Source: Megascapheus bottae (Eukaryota; Chordata; Mammalia; Rodentia; Geomyidae). Taken from it: a stretch of DNA of 64,000 bases. Each line of letters opens with the position of its first letter. The first letter of the stretch is position 1. The notes under the pieces were generated by a model, which worked only from the letters and a program-made list of their open reading frames with translations, was not told where the DNA came from and made no database searches. Shown in pieces: positions 39,901 to 56,400 of this stretch. The stretch lies in NCBI GenBank assembly GCA_024803745.1, contig JANJXV010000151.1, positions 1,922,001 to 1,986,000 of the forward strand, in the 5' to 3' direction. The position numbers were made by a program, and so were the translations under genes.

Positions 39901-42300
39901 CGACTTCGCATACCTCTATTCTGACTTCATACACCTCCATTCTGTGACTTCACACACCTCCATTCTATGACTTCAAACACCTCCATTCTGTGACTTCACA
40001 CACCTCAACTCTGTCACTTTACACACCTCCATTCTGTGACTTCTCACACCTGCATTCTGTGATTTCACACACCTCCATTCTATGACTTCACACACCTCCG
40101 TTCTTTGACTTAACACACCTCCATTCTATGAGTTCACACACCTCCATTGTGACTTCACACATCGCCGTTCTGTGACTTCACACACCTCCCTTCTGTGACT
40201 TGACACACCTCCATTTTATGACTTCACACACCTTCATTCCATGACTTCAAACACCTCCATTCTGTGACTTCACACACCTCAACTCTGTCACTTTACACAC
40301 CTCCATTCTATGACTTCGCACACCTCTATTCTGACTTCACACAACTGCATTCTGTGACTTCACACACCTCCATTCTATGACTTCACACACCTCCATTCTG
40401 TGACTTCACACACCTCAACTCTGTGACTTTACACACCTCCATTCTGTGACTTCACACACCTCCATTCTGTGATTTCACACACAATCCATTCTATGACTTC
40501 ACTAACCTCCATTCTTTGATTTCACACACCTTCATTCTATGACTTCCCACACCTCCATTGTGACTTCATACAACTCCATTCTGTGAATTCACACACCTCC
40601 TTTCTGTGACATCACACACCTCCATACTATGACTTCCACACACCTTCAATCTATGACTTCACAACCTCCATTCTATGACTTCACAGACTTCCAATATATG
40701 ACTTCACAAACCTCCATTCTATGACTTCACACACCTGCAATCTCACTTCACACACCTCCATTCTCTGACTTCACACACCTCCATTTTATGACTTCACACA
40801 CCTCCATTCTGTAACTTCACACACTTGCAATGTTTGACGTCACAAACCTCCATTCCATAACTTCATACACCACCATTCTATGACTTCACACACATCCATT
40901 CTTTGACCTCACACACCTCCATTTTGACTTCACACACCTCCATTCTGTGACTTCACACACCTGCATTTGTGACTTCACACACCACAATTGTGACTTCACA
41001 CACGTCCATTCTTTGACTTCACACACCTCCATTTTGACTTCACACACCTCCATTCTGTGACTTCACACACCTCCATTCTATGACTTCACACACCTCCATT
41101 CTATGACTTCACACACCTACATTGTGACTTCACACACCTACGTTATATCAGTTCACACACCTGCATTGTGACTTCACACACCTCCATTCTATGACTTCAC
41201 ACACCTCCATTCTGAATTCACACACCTCCATTCTGACTTCACACACCTCAATTCTGTGACTTCACACACCTCCATTCTATGATTTCCCACACCTCCATTC
41301 TTTGACTTCACACACCTCCATTCTATGACTTCACATACCTCCTTTCAGAGTTCACACACCTCCATTCATTGACTTCACACACCTCCAATCTGACTTCACA
41401 CACCTCCATTCTATGACTCCACACACCTCCATTTGTGATTTCAAAAACCACAATTCTATGACTCCACACACCTCCATTTGTGATTTCAAAAACCACAATT
41501 CTATGACTTCACACACCTCCATTGTGACTTCACATACCTCCATTCTAAGAGTTCACACACCTCCAATCTGACTTCACACACCTCCATTGCATGAATTCCC
41601 ACAGCTCCATTCTGACTTAACACATCTCCATTCTACGACTTCGCATACCTCTATTCTGACTTCATACACCTCCATTCTGTGACTTCACACACCTCCATTC
41701 TATGACTTCAAACACCTCCATACTGTGACTTCAGACACCTCAACTCTGTCACTTTACACACCTCCATTCTGTGACTTCTCACACCGCCATTCTGTGATTT
41801 CACACACCTCCATTCTATGACTTCACAAACCTCTATTCTCTGACTTCACACACCTCCATTCTGTGACTTCACACACCTCCATTGTGACCTCACACATCTC
41901 CGTTCTGTGACTTCACACACCTCCCTTCTGTGACTTGACACACCTCCATTCTATGACTTCACACACCTCCATTCTATGACTTCACACACCTCCATTCTGT
42001 AATTTCACACACTTCCAATATTTGACTTCACAAACCTCCATTCTTTGACTTCACACACCTCCATTCTATGACCCCTCACACCTCCATTGTGACTTCACAC
42101 ATCTCCGTTCTGTGACTTCACACACCTCCCTTCTGTGACTTGACACACCTCCATTCTATGACTTCACACACCTCCATTCTTTGACTTCACACTCCTCCAT
42201 TTTGACATCACACACCTCCATTCTGTGACTTCACACACCTCCATTTGTGACTTCACACACCACAATTTTGACTTCACACACCTCCATTCTTTGACTTCAC
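36932..42300. repeat. Domain G, diverged mosaic
   Basis: Satellite with CAATGTT markers at 39,337 and 40,828, TACGTT markers at 37,243, 39,448 and 41,139, and repeated CTAAGAGTTC, CTTGACACACC and CACAATTTTGAC variants. Spacings are irregular (2,405/2,205, then 1,491/1,691). Near 37,520-37,590 and 41,430-41,500 a pair of monomers with CATTTGTGATTTCAAAAAYC is doubled. I see no gene or insertion. Confidence 0.7.
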
Positions 42301-44270
42301 ACAACTCTATTCTGTGACTTCACACACATGCCTTCTGTGACTTCACACACCTCCATTCTATGATTTCACACCTCCATTCTATGACTTCACATCTCCATTC
42401 TATGACTTCACACACCAACATTTATGACGTCACACACCTCCATTCTGTGACTTCACACACCTCCATTCTGATATCACACACCTACATTCTATGACTTCAC
42501 ACACTTCCATTCTATGACTTCACACACCTCCATTCTGTGACTTCACTCACCTCCATTGTGAGTTCACACACCTCCATTCTGTGACTTCACACACCTTGAT
42601 TCTCTGACTTCACACAACTCCCTTCTACGATTTCACACACCGCCATTCTGTGACTTCACACATCTCCATTCTATGATTTCACACACCTCAATTCTGTGAC
42701 TTCACACACCTCCATTCTGAGTTCACACACCTCCATTCTGTGACATCACATACCTCCAATATATGACTTCACAAACCTCCATATTGTGACTTTGCACACC
42801 TCCATGCTATGACTTCACACACCTCCATTCTATGACTTCACACACCTGCATTTTGACTTCACATACCTTCATTCTCTGACTTCACACACCTCCATTCTGA
42901 ATTCACACACCTCCATTCTGTGACTTCAAAAACCACCATTCTATGACTTCACACAGCTCCATTCTGACTTCACACACCTCCATTCTATGACTTCGTACAC
43001 CTCTATTCTGACTTCACACCCCTCCATTCTGTGACTTCACATACGTCCATTCTTTGACTTCACACCCCTCCATTCTGTGACTTCACATACCTCCATTCTG
43101 TGACTTCACACACCTCCATTCTATGACTTCACACACCTTCATTCTTACTTCAGAAACATCCATTCTATGACTTCACAAACCTCCCTTCTGTGAATTCACA
43201 CACCTACATTCTGGGTTCACACACCTCCATTCTGTGACTTCACACACCTCCATTCTATGACTTCACACCCCTCCATCTGTGACTTCACACACCTCCATTC
43301 TATGACTTCACACTCCTCCATTCTATGAGTTCACACACCTCCATTCTGTGACTTCACACACCTCCATTCTATGACTTCACACACCTCCATTCTGACTTCA
43401 CACACTTCCATTTTGACTTCAAAGACCTCATTTCTGTGACTTCACACACCTCCATTCTATGATTTCACACACCTCCATTCTATGACTTCACACACCTCCA
43501 TTCTATGACTTCACACACCTCCTTTCTGAGTTGACACACTTCCATTCTGTGACTTCACACACCTCCAATCTGACCTCACACACCTCCATTCTATGACTTC
43601 ACACACCTCCATTCTATGACTTCACACACCTCCATTCTTTGCCTTCACACACCTCCATTCTATGAATTCACACACCTACATTCCTTGACTTCACACACCT
43701 CCATTCTGTGACTTCCCACACCTCCATTCTGAGAATTCACACACCTCCACTCTGTGACTTTACACACCTCGACTCTGTGACTACACACACCTCAATTTTG
43801 TGAATTCACACACCTCCATTCTATGACTTCACACACCTCCATTCTATGACTTCACACATCTCCATTCTATGAATTCACACACCTCCATTGTGATTTCACA
43901 CAACTCTATTCTGTGACTTCACACACAGGCCTTCTGTGACTTCACACACCTCCATTCTATGACTTCACACCTCCATTCTATGACTTCACATCTCCATTCT
44001 ATGACTTCACACACCAACATTTATGACGTCACACCCCTCCATTCTGTGACTTCACATACCTCCATTCTTTGACTTCACACCCCTCCATTCTGTGACTTCA
44101 CACCCCTCCATTCTGTTCCTTCACACACCTCCACTCTGTGACTTTATACACCTCCATTCTGTGACTTCACACACCTCCCTTCTGTGACATCACACACCTC
44201 CATTCTATGACTTCACAAACCTCCATTCTAAGACTTCACACACCTCCATTCTATGACTTCACACACTTCC
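42301..44270. repeat. Domain H entry and partial unit 0
   Basis: Transition from domain G into the large HOR. From about 43,700 it matches 48,850-49,423 (TTCCCACACC, GAGAATTCAC, CTCGACTCTG, ACAGGCCTTCTG) at an offset of 5,153, so it is the tail of a preceding unit. Upstream variants such as CACATCTCC and CCAACATTTATGACG are also found in later units. Confidence 0.75.
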
Positions 44271-47200
44271 ATTGTTTGACATCATACACCTCCATTTTTT
44301 GACTTCACACACCTCCGTTCCATGAATTCACCCACCTCCATTCTATGAGTTCACACACCTCCATTCTATGAGTTCACACACCTTCATTCTTACTTCAGCA
44401 ACATCCATTCTATGACTTCAGACACCTCCATTCTATGACTTCACACACCTTCACTCTTACTTCAGCAACATCCATTCTATGACTTCATACACCTCAATTC
44501 TATGACTTCACAAACCTCCATTCTGTGACTTCACACAACTCCATTCTGGGTTCACAAACCTCCATTCTGTGACTTCACACACCTTTATTCTGACTTCACA
44601 CACCTCCATTCTATGACTTCACACACTTCCATTCTATGACTTCACACACCTCCATTCTGTGACTTCACACACCTCCTCACTGAGTTCACACACCTCCATT
44701 CTGTGTCTTCACACACCTCCATTCTGTGACTTCACACACCTACTTCTATGACTTCACACACCTCCATTCTGTGACTTCACACACCTCAAATCTGAGTTCA
44801 CACACCTCCATTCTATGACATCACACACCTCCATTCTGTGACTTCACACACCTCCATTCTATCACTTCACACACCTCCATTCTATGACTTCAGAAACCTA
44901 CTTTGTTACTTCACCCACCTCCATTCTATGAGTTCACACACCTGCATTGTGACTTCACACACCTCTATTATCTGACTTCACACACCTCCATTCTGACTTC
45001 ACACACCTCCATTCTGACTTCACACACCTCAATTCTGTGACTTCACACACTTCCATTCTATGATTTCACACACCTCCATTCTGTGACTTCACAGACCTCC
45101 ATTCTATGACTTTACACACCTCCTTTCTGAGTTCACACACCTCCATTCTTTGACTTCACACACCTCCATTGTGACTTCATACACCTCCATTCTATGAGTT
45201 CACACACCTCCATTCTGACTTCACACACTTCCATTCTATGACTTCACACAGGTCCATTCTCACTTAACACTCCTCCATTCTATGATTTCGCACACCTCTG
45301 TTCTGACTTCACACACCTGCATTCTGTGACTTCACACACCTCCATTCTATAACTTCACACACCTCCATTCTGTGACTTCACACACCTCCACTCTGTGACT
45401 TTACACACCTCCATTCTGTGACTTCACACACCTCCATTCTGTGATTTCACACACAATCCTTTCTATGACTTCACAAACCTCCCTTCTGTGAATTCACACA
45501 CCTCCATTCTGGGTTCACACACCTACATTCTGTGACTTCACACACCTCCATTCTGTGACTTCACACACCTCCATTCTATGACTTCACACACCTCCATCTG
45601 TGATTTCACACACATCCATTCTATGACTTCACACTCCTCCATTCTATGAGTTCACACACCTCCATTCTGTGACTTCACACACCTCCGTTCTATGACTTCA
45701 CACACCTCCATTCTATGACTTCACACACCTCCATTCTGACTTCACACACTTCCATTTTGACTTCAAACACCTCCAATCTGACCTCACACACCTCCATTCT
45801 ATGACTTCACACACCTCCATTCTCTGACTTCAAAAACCAATATTCTATGACTTCAAACACCTCCATTCTATGATTTCACACACCTCCATTCTATGACTTC
45901 ACACACCTCCATTCTGACTTCACACACCTCAATTCTGTGACTTCACACACCTCCATTCTATGATTTCACACACCTCCATTCTATGACTTCACACACCTCC
46001 ATCTGTGACTTCACACACGTCCATTCTATGACTTCACACTCCTCCATTCTACGAGTTCACACACCTCCATTCTGTGACTTCAAACACCTCCATTCTATGA
46101 CTTCACACACCTCCATTCTATGATTTAACACACCTCCTTTCTGAGTTGACACACTTCCATTCTGTCACTTCACACACCTCCAATCTGACCTCACACACCT
46201 CCATTCTATGACTTCACACACCTCCATTCTCTGACTTCAAAAACCAACATTCTATGACTTCAAACACCTCCATTCTATGACTTCACACACCTCCATTCTG
46301 AGACTTCACACACCTCCACTCTGTGACTTTACACACCTCCACTCTGTGACTACACACACCTCCATTCTATGATTTCACACACCTCCATTCTATGATTTCA
46401 CACACCTCCATTCTGACTTCACACACCTCAATTCTGTGACTTCACACACCTCGATTCTGTGATTTCACACACCTCCATTTTATGACTTCTCAGACCTCCA
46501 TTCTATGACTTCAAACACCTCCATTCTATGACTTCACACACCTCCATTCTGAGACTTCACACACCTCCTTTCTGAGTTCACACACATCAATTCTGTGACT
46601 TCACACACCTCCATTGTGACTTCATACACCTCCATTCTGTGAGTTCACACACCTCCATTCTGACTTCACACACTTCCATTCTATGACTTCACACACCTCC
46701 TTTCTGACTTCACACTGCTCCATTCTAGGACTTCGCACACCTGTATTCTGACTTCACACACCTGCATTCTGTGACTTCACACACCTCCATTCTATGACTT
46801 CACAAACCTCCATTTTGTGACTTCACACACCTCCACTCTGTGACTTTACACACCTCCATTCTGTGACTTCACACACCTCCATTCTGTGATTTCACACACA
46901 ATCCATTCTATGACTTCACAAACCTCCCTTCTGTGAATTCACACATCTCCATTCTGGGTTCACACACCTCCATTCTGTGACTTCACACACCTCCATTCTG
47001 GGACATCACACACCTCCATTCTATGACTTCACACACCTCCATCTGTGACTTCACACACCTCCATTCTATGACTTCACACTCCTCCATTCTATGAGTTCAC
47101 ACACCTCCTTTCTGTGACTTCACACACCTCCATTCTATGACTTCACACACCTCCGTTCTATGACTTCACACACCTCCATTCTGACTTCACGTACTTCCGT

Positions 47201-49423
47201 TTTGACTTCAAACACCTCATTTCTGTGACTTCGTACACCTCCATTCTATGATTTCACACACCTCCATTCTATGACTTCACACACCTCCATTCTATGACTT
47301 CACACACCTCCCTTCTGAGTTGACACACTTCATTTCTGTCACTTCACACACCTCCAATCTGACCTCACACACCTCCATTCTATGACTTCACACACCTCCA
47401 TTCTCTGATTTCAAAAACCAACATTCTATGACTTCAAACACCTCCATTCTATGACTTCACACACCTCCATTCTGAGACTTCACACACCTCCATTCTGTGA
47501 CGTTACACACCTCCACTCTGTGACTACACACACTTCCATTATGTGATTTCACACACCTCCATTCTATGACTTCACACACCTCCATTCTCTGACTTCACAC
47601 ACCTCCATTCTGTGACTTCACACAGCTCCACTCTGTGACTTTACACACCTCCATTCTGTGTCTTCACACACCTCCATCCTGTGATTTCACACACCTCCAT
47701 TCTATGATTTCACACACCTCCATTCTATGACTTCACACACCTCCATTCTATGACTTCACAGACCTCCATTCTATGAATTCACATACTTCTATTCTGTGAG
47801 TAGACACACCACCATTCTATGACTTCACACACCTCCATTCTGACTTCACACACTTCCATTCTATGACTTCACACAGCTCCATTCTGAAATCACACTCCTC
47901 CATTCTAGGACTTCGCACACCTCTATTCTGAGTTCACACACCTGCATTCTGTGACTACACACACCTCCATTCTATGACTTCACAAACCTCCATTCTGTGA
48001 CTTCACACACCTCCATTCTATGACTTTACACACCTCCATTCTGTGACTTCACACACCTCCATTCTGTGATTTCACACACAATCCATGCTATGACTTCACA
48101 AACCTCCCTTCTGTGAATTCACACATCTCCATTCTGGGTTCACACACCTCCATTCTGTGACTTCACACACATCCATTCTGGCACTTCACACACCTCCATT
48201 CTATGACTTCACACACCTCCATCTGTGACTTCACAAACCTCCATTCTATGACTTCACACTCCTTCATTCTATGAGTTCACACACCTCCTTTCTGTGACTT
48301 CACACACCTCCATTCTATGACTCCACACACCTCCGTTCTATGACTTCACACACCTCCATTCTGACTTCACATACTTCCATTTTGACTTCAAACACCTCAT
48401 TTCTGTGACTTCACACACCTCCATTCTATGAGTTCACACAGCTCCATTCTGACTTCACACACCTCCATTCTATGACTTCGTACACCTCTATTCTGACTTC
48501 ACACCCCTCCATTCTGTGACTTCACATACCTCCATTCTTTGACTTCACACCCCTCCATTCTGCGACTGCACATACCTCCATTCTTTGACTTCACACCCCT
48601 CCATTCTGTGCCTTCACACACCTCCTCTCTGTGACTTTATACACCTCAATTCTGTGACTTCACACACCTCCCTTCTGTGACATCACACACCTCCATTCTA
48701 TGACTTCACAAACCTCCATTCTAAGACTTCACACACCTCCATTCTATGACTTCACACACTTCCATTGTTTGACATCATACACCTCCATTTTTTGACTTCA
48801 CACACCTCCGTTCCATGAATTCACCCACCTCCATTCTATGAGTTCACACACCTCCATTCTGTGACTTCCCACACCTCCATTCTGAGAATTCACACACCTC
48901 CACTCTGTGACTTTACACACCTCGACTCTGTGACTACACACACCTCCATTTTGTGATTTCACACACCTCCATTCTATGACTTCACACACCTCCATTCTAT
49001 GACTTCACACATCTCCATTCTATGAATTCACACACCTCCATTGTGATTTCACACAACTCTATTCTGTGACTTCACACACAGGCCTTCTGTGACTTCACAC
49101 ACCTCCATTCTATGACTTCACACCTCCATTCTATGACTTCACATCTCCATTCTATAACTTCACACACCAACATTTATGACGTCACACCCCTCCATTCTGT
49201 GACTTCACATACCTCCATTCTTTGACTTCACACCCCTCCATTCTGTGACTTCACACCCCTCCATTCTGTGCCTTCACACACCTCCACTCTGTGACTTTAT
49301 ACACCTCCATTCTGTGACTTCACACACCTCCCTTCTGTGACATCACACACCTCCATTCTATGACTTCACAAACCTCCATTCTAAGACTTCACACACCTCC
49401 ATTCTATGACTTCACACACTTCC
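44271..49423. repeat. Large higher-order repeat H, unit 1 (5,153 bp)
   Basis: The phase is set by ATTGTTTGACATCATAC at 44,271 and 49,424. This is the longest unit. It contains an internal duplicate of the same marker at 48,764, that is, a 660-bp direct duplication near its end. Markers in order are TTACTTCAGCAACATCC (twice), CTCCTCACTGAG, ACCAATATTC, ACCAACATTC, TTCTAGGACTTCG and ACAGGCCTTC. Confidence 0.88.
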
Positions 49424-52400
49424 ATTGTTTGACATCATACACCTCCATTTTTTGACTTCACACACCTCCGTTCCATGAATTCACCCACCTCCATTCTATG
49501 AGTTCACACACCTCCATTCTATGAGTTCACACACCTTCATTCTTACTTCAGCAACATCCATTCTATGACTTCAGACACCTCCATTCTATGACTTCACACA
49601 CCTTCACTCTTACTTCAGCAACATCCATTCTATGACTTCATACACCTCAATTCTATGACTTCACAAACCTCCATTCTGTGACTTCACACAACTCCATTCT
49701 GGGTTCACAAACCTCCATTCTGTGACTTCACACACCTTTATTCTGACTTCACACACCTCCATTCTATGACTTCACACACTTCCATTCTATGACTTCACAC
49801 ACCTCCATTCTGTGACTTCACACACCTCCTCACTGAGTTCACACACCTCCATTCTGTGTCTTCACACACCTCCATTCTGTGACTTCACACACCTACTTCT
49901 ATGACTTCACACACCTCCATTCTGTGACTTCACACACCTCAAATCTGAGTTCACACACCTCCATTCTATGACATCACACACCTCCATTCTGTGACTTCAC
50001 ACACCTCCATTCTATCACTTCACACACCTCCATTCTATGACTTCAGAAACCTACTTTGTTACTTCACACACCTCCATTCTATGAGTTCACACACCTGCAT
50101 TGTGACTTCACACACCTCTATTATCTGACTTCACACACCTCCATTCTGACTTCACACACCTCCATTCTGACTTCACACACCTCAATTCTGTGACTTCACA
50201 CACTTCCATTCTATGATTTCACACACGTCCATTCTGTGACTTCACAGACCTCCATTCTATGACTTTACACACCTCCTTTCTGAGTTCACACACCTCCATT
50301 CTTTGACTTCACACACCTCCATTGTGACTTCATACACCTCCATTCTATGAGTTCACACACCTCCATTCTGACTTCACACACTTCCATTCTATGACTTCAC
50401 ACAGGTCCATTCTCACTTAACACTCCTCCATTCTATGATATCGCACACCTCTGTTCTGACTTCACACACCTGCATTCTGTGACTTCACACACCTCCATTC
50501 TATAACTTCACACACCTCCATTCTGTGACTTCACACACCTCCACTCTGTGACTTTACACACCTCCATTCTGTGACTTCACACACCTCCATTCTGTGATTT
50601 CACACACAATCCTTTCTATGACTTCACAAACCTCCCTTCTGTGAATTCACACACCTCCATTCTGGGTTCACACACCTACATTCTGTGACTTCACACACCT
50701 CCATTCTGTGACATCACACACCTCCATTCTATGACTTCACACACCTCCATCTGTGACTTCACACACATCCATTCTATGACTTCACACTCCTCCATTCTAT
50801 GAGTTCACACACCTCCATTCTGTGACTTCACACACCTCCGTTCTATGACTTCACACACCTCCATTCTATGACTTCACACACCTCCATTCTGACTTCACAC
50901 ACTTCCATTTTGACTTCAAACACCTCCAATCTGACCTCACACACCTCCATTCTATGACTTCACACACCTCCATTCTCTGACTTCAAAAACCAATATTCTA
51001 TGACTTCAAACACCTCCATTCTATGATTTCACACACCTCCATTCTATGACTTCACACACCTCCATTCTGACTTCACACACCTCAATTCTGTGACTTCACA
51101 CACCTCCATTCTATGATTTCACACACCTCCATTCTATGACTTCACACACCTCCATCTGTGACTTCACACACGTCCATTCTATGACTTCACACTCCTCCAT
51201 TCTACGAGTTCGCACACCTCCATTCTGTGACTTCGAACACCTCCATTCTATGACTTCACACACCTCCATTCTATGACTTCACACACCTCCTTTCTGAGTT
51301 GACACACTTCCATTCTGTCACTTCACACACCTCCAATCTGACCTCACACACCTCCATTCTATGACTTCACACACCTCCATTCTCTGACTTCAAAAACCAA
51401 CATTCTATGACTTCAAACACCTCCATTCTATGACTTCACACACCTCCATTCTGAGACTTCACACACCTCCACTCTGTGACTTTACACACCTCCACTCTGT
51501 GACTACACACACCTCCATTCTATGATTTCACACACCTCCATTCTATGACTTCACACACCTCCATTCTGACTTCACACACCTCAATTCTGTGACTTCACAC
51601 ACCTCGATTCTGTGATTTCACACACCTCCATTTTATGACTTCTCAGACCTCCATTCTATGACTTCAAACACCTCCATTCTATGACTTCACACACCTCCAT
51701 TCTGAGACTTCACACACCTCCTTTCTGAGTTCACACACATCAATTCTGTGACTTCACACACCTCCATTGTGACTTCATACACCTCCATTCTGTGAGTTCA
51801 CACACCTCCATTCTGACTTCACACACTTCCATTCTATGACTTCACACACCTCCTTTCTGACTTCACACTGCTCCATTCTAGGACTTCGCACACCTGTATT
51901 CTGACTTCACACACCTGCATTCTGTGACTTCACACACCTCCATTCTATGACTTCACAAACCTCCATTTTGTGACTTCACACACCTCCACTCTGTGACTTT
52001 ACACACCTCCATTCTGTGACTTCACACACCTCCATTCTGTGATTTCACACACAATCCATTCTATGACTTCACAAACCTCCCTTCTGTGAATTCACACATC
52101 TCCATTCTGGGTTCACACACCTCCATTCTGTGACTTCACACACCTCCATTCTGGGACATCACACACCTCCATTCTATGACTTCACACACCTCCATCTGTG
52201 ACTTCACACACCTCCATTCTATGACTTCACACTCCTCCATTCTATGAGTTCACACACCTCCTTTCTGTGACTTCACACACCTCCATTCTATGACTTCACA
52301 CACCTCCGTTCTATGACTTCACACACCTCCATTCTGACTTCACATACTTCCGTTTTGACTTCAAACACCTCATTTCTGTGACTTCGTACACCTCCATTCT

Positions 52401-53465
52401 ATGATTTCACACACCTCCATTCTATGACTTCACACACCTCCATTCTATGACTTCACACACCTCCCTTCTGAGTTGACACACTTCATTTCTGTCACTTCAC
52501 ACACCTCCAATCTGACCTCACACACCTCCATTCTATGACTTCACACACCTCCATTCTCTGATTTCAAAAACCAACATTCTATGACTTCAAACACCTCCAT
52601 TCTATGACTTCACACACCTCCATTCTGAGACTTCACACACCTCCATTCTGTGACGTTACACACCTCCACTCTGTGACTACACACTCTTCCATTATGTGAT
52701 TTCACACACCTCCATTCTATGACTTCACACACCTCCATTCTCTGACTTCACAAACCTCCATTCTAAGACTTCACACACCTCCATTCTATGACTTCACACA
52801 CTTCCATTGTTTGACATCATACACCTCCATTTTTTGACTTCACACACCTCCGTTCCATGAATTCACCCACCTCCATTCTATGAGTTCACACACCTCCATT
52901 CTGTGACTTCCCACACCTCCATTCTGAGAATTCACACACCTCCACTCTGTGACTTTACACACCTCGACTCTGTGACTACACACACCTCCATTTTGTGATT
53001 TCACACACCTCCATTCTATGACTTCACACACCTCCATTCTATGACTTCACACATCTCCATTCTATGAATTCACACACCTCCATTGTGATTTCACACAACT
53101 CTATTCTGTGACTTCACACACAGGCCTTCTGTGACTTCACACACCTCCATTCTATGACTTCACACCTCCATTCTATGACTTCACATCTCCATTCTATAAC
53201 TTCACACACCAACATTTATGACGTCACACCCCTCCATTCTGTGACTTCACATACCTCCATTCTTTGACTTCACACCCCTCCATTCTGTGACTTCACACCC
53301 CTCCATTCTGTGCCTTCACACACCTCCACTCTGTGACTTTATACACCTCCATTCTGTGACTTCACACACCTCCCTTCTGTGACATCACACACCTCCATTC
53401 TATGACTTCACAAACCTCCATTCTAAGACTTCACACACCTCCATTCTATGACTTCACACACTTCC
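49424..53465. repeat. Large higher-order repeat H, unit 2 (4,042 bp)
   Basis: Collinear with unit 1 at offset 5,153 to about 52,750, then at offset 4,042. Exactly 1,111 bp of unit 1 (about 47,599-48,709) is missing. The junction lies within the sequence TGACTTCACA present at both ends. The 660-bp duplicate (52,806/53,466) is retained. The 65-codon minus-strand open frame at 52840-53037 duplicates the one at 48798-48995, showing the identity; it is not a gene. Confidence 0.88.
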
Positions 53466-56400
53466 ATTGTTTGACATCATACACCTCCATTTTTTGACTT
53501 CACACACCTCCGTTCCATGAATTCACCCACCTCCATTCTATGAGTTCACACACCTCCATTCTATGAGTTCACACACCTTCATTCTTACTTCAGCAACATC
53601 CATTCTATGACTTCAGACACCTCCATTCTATGACTTCACACACCTTCACTCTTACTTCAGCAACATCCATTCTATGACTTCATACACCTCAATTCTATGA
53701 CTTCACAAACCTCCATTCTGTGACTTCACACAACTCCATTCTGGGTTCACAAACCTCCATTCTGTGACTTCACACACCTTTATTCTGACTTCACACACCT
53801 CCATTCTATGACTTCACACACTTCCATTCTATGACTTCACACACCTCCATTCTGTGACTTCACACACCTCCTCACTGAGTTCACACACCTCCATTCTGTG
53901 TCTTCACACACCTCCATTCTGTGACTTCACACACCTACTTCTATGACTTCACACACCTCCATTCTGTGACTTCACACACCTCAAATCTGAGTTCACACAC
54001 CTCCATTCTATGACATCACACACCTCCATTCTGTGACTTCACACACCTCCATTCTATCACTTCACACACCTCCATTCTATGACTTCAGAAACCTACTTTG
54101 TTACTTCACACACCTCCATTCTATGAGTTCACACACCTGCATTGTGACTTCACACACCTCTATTATCTGACTTCACACACCTCCATTCTGACTTCACACA
54201 CCTCCATTCTGACTTCACACACCTCAATTCTGTGACTTCACACACTTCCATTCTATGATTTCACACACCTCCATTCTGTGACTTCACAGACCTCCATTCT
54301 ATGACTTTACACACCTCCTTTCTGAGTTCACACACCTCCATTCTTTGACTTCACACACCTCCATTGTGACTTCATACACCTCCATTCTATGAGTTCACAC
54401 ACCTCCATTCTGACTTCACACACTTCCATTCTATGACTTCACACAGGTCCATTCTCACTTAACACTCCTCCATTCTATGATTTCGCACACCTCTGTTCTG
54501 ACTTCACACACCTGCATTCTGTGACTTCACACACCTCCATTCTATAACTTCACACACCTCCATTCTGTGACTTCACACACCTCCACTCTGTGACTTTACA
54601 CACCTCCATTCTGTGACTTCACACACCTCCATTCTGTGATTTCACACACAATCCTTTCTATGACTTCACAAACCTCCCTTCTGTGAATTCACACACCTCC
54701 ATTCTGGGTTCACACACCTACATTCTGTGACTTCACACACCTCCATTCTGTGACATCACACACCTCCATTCTATGACTTCACACACCTCCATCTGTGACT
54801 TCACACACATCCATTCTATGACTTCACACTCCTCCATTCTATGAGTTCACACACCTCCATTCTGTGACTTCACACACCTCCGTTCTATGACTTCACACAC
54901 CTCCATTCTATGACTTCACACACCTCCATTCTGACTTCACACACTTCCATTTTGACTTCAAACACCTCCAATCTGACCTCACACACCTCCATTCTATGAC
55001 TTCACACACCTCCATTCTCTGACTTCAAAAACCAATATTCTATGACTTCAAACACCTCCATTCTATGATTTCACACACCTCCATTCTATGACTTCACACA
55101 CCTCCATTCTGACTTCACACACCTCAATTCTGTGACTTCACACACCTCCATTCTATGATTTCACACACCTCCATTCTATGACTTCACACACCTCCATCTG
55201 TGACTTCACACACGTCCATTCTATGACTTCACACTCCTCCATTCTACGAGTTCGCACACCTCCATTCTGTGACTTCAAACACCTCCATTCTATGACTTCA
55301 CACACCTCCATTCTATGACTTCACACACCTCCTTTCTGAGTTGACACACTTCCATTCTGTCACTTCACACACCTCCAATCTGACCTCACACACCTCCATT
55401 CTATGACTTCACACACCTCCATTCTCTGACTTCAAAAACCAACATTCTATGACTTCAAACACCTCCATTCTATGACTTCACACACCTCCATTCTGAGACT
55501 TCACACACCTCCACTCTGTGACTTTACACACCTCCACTCTGTGACTACACACACCTCCATTCTATGATTTCACACACCTCCATTCTATGACTTCACACAC
55601 CTCCATTCTGACTTCACACACCTCAATTCTGTGACTTCACACACCTCGATTCTGTGATTTCACACACCTCCATTTTATGACTTCTCAGACCTCCATTCTA
55701 TGACTTCAAACACCTCCATTCTATGACTTCACACACCTCCATTCTGAGACTTCACACACCTCCTTTCTGAGTTCACACACATCAATTCTGTGACTTCACA
55801 CACCTCCATTGTGACTTCATACACCTCCATTCTGTGAGTTCACACACCTCCATTCTGACTTCACACACTTCCATTCTATGACTTCACACACCTCCTTTCT
55901 GACTTCACACTGCTCCATTCTAGGACTTCGCACACCTGTATTCTGACTTCACACACCTGCATTCTGTGACTTCCCACACCTCCATTCTGAGAATTCACAC
56001 ACCTCCACTCTGTGACTTTACACACCTCGACTCTGTGACTACACACACCTCCATTTTGTGATTTCACACACCTCCATTCTATGACTTCACACACCTCCAT
56101 TCTATGACTTCACACATCTCCATTCTATGAATTCACACACCTCCATTGTGATTTCACACAACTCTATTCTGTGACTTCACACACAGGCCTTCTGTGACTT
56201 CACACACCTCCATTCTATGACTTCACACCTCCATTCTATGACTTCACATCTCCATTCTATAACTTCACACACCAACATTTATGACGTCACACCCCTCCAT
56301 TCTGTGACTTCACATACCTCCATTCTTTGACTTCACACCCCTCCATTCTGTGACTTCACACCCCTCCATTCTGTGCCTTCACACACCTCCACTCTGTGAC

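Noticed and set aside
48798..48995. Minus-strand open frames with MEVCEVIEWRCVKS-type repeats (also 37412-37600, 41352-41543, 52840-53037 and 55876-56100)
   Set aside because: Reverse-strand readings of the same monomers. Identical copies come from HOR duplication, not conservation of a protein.
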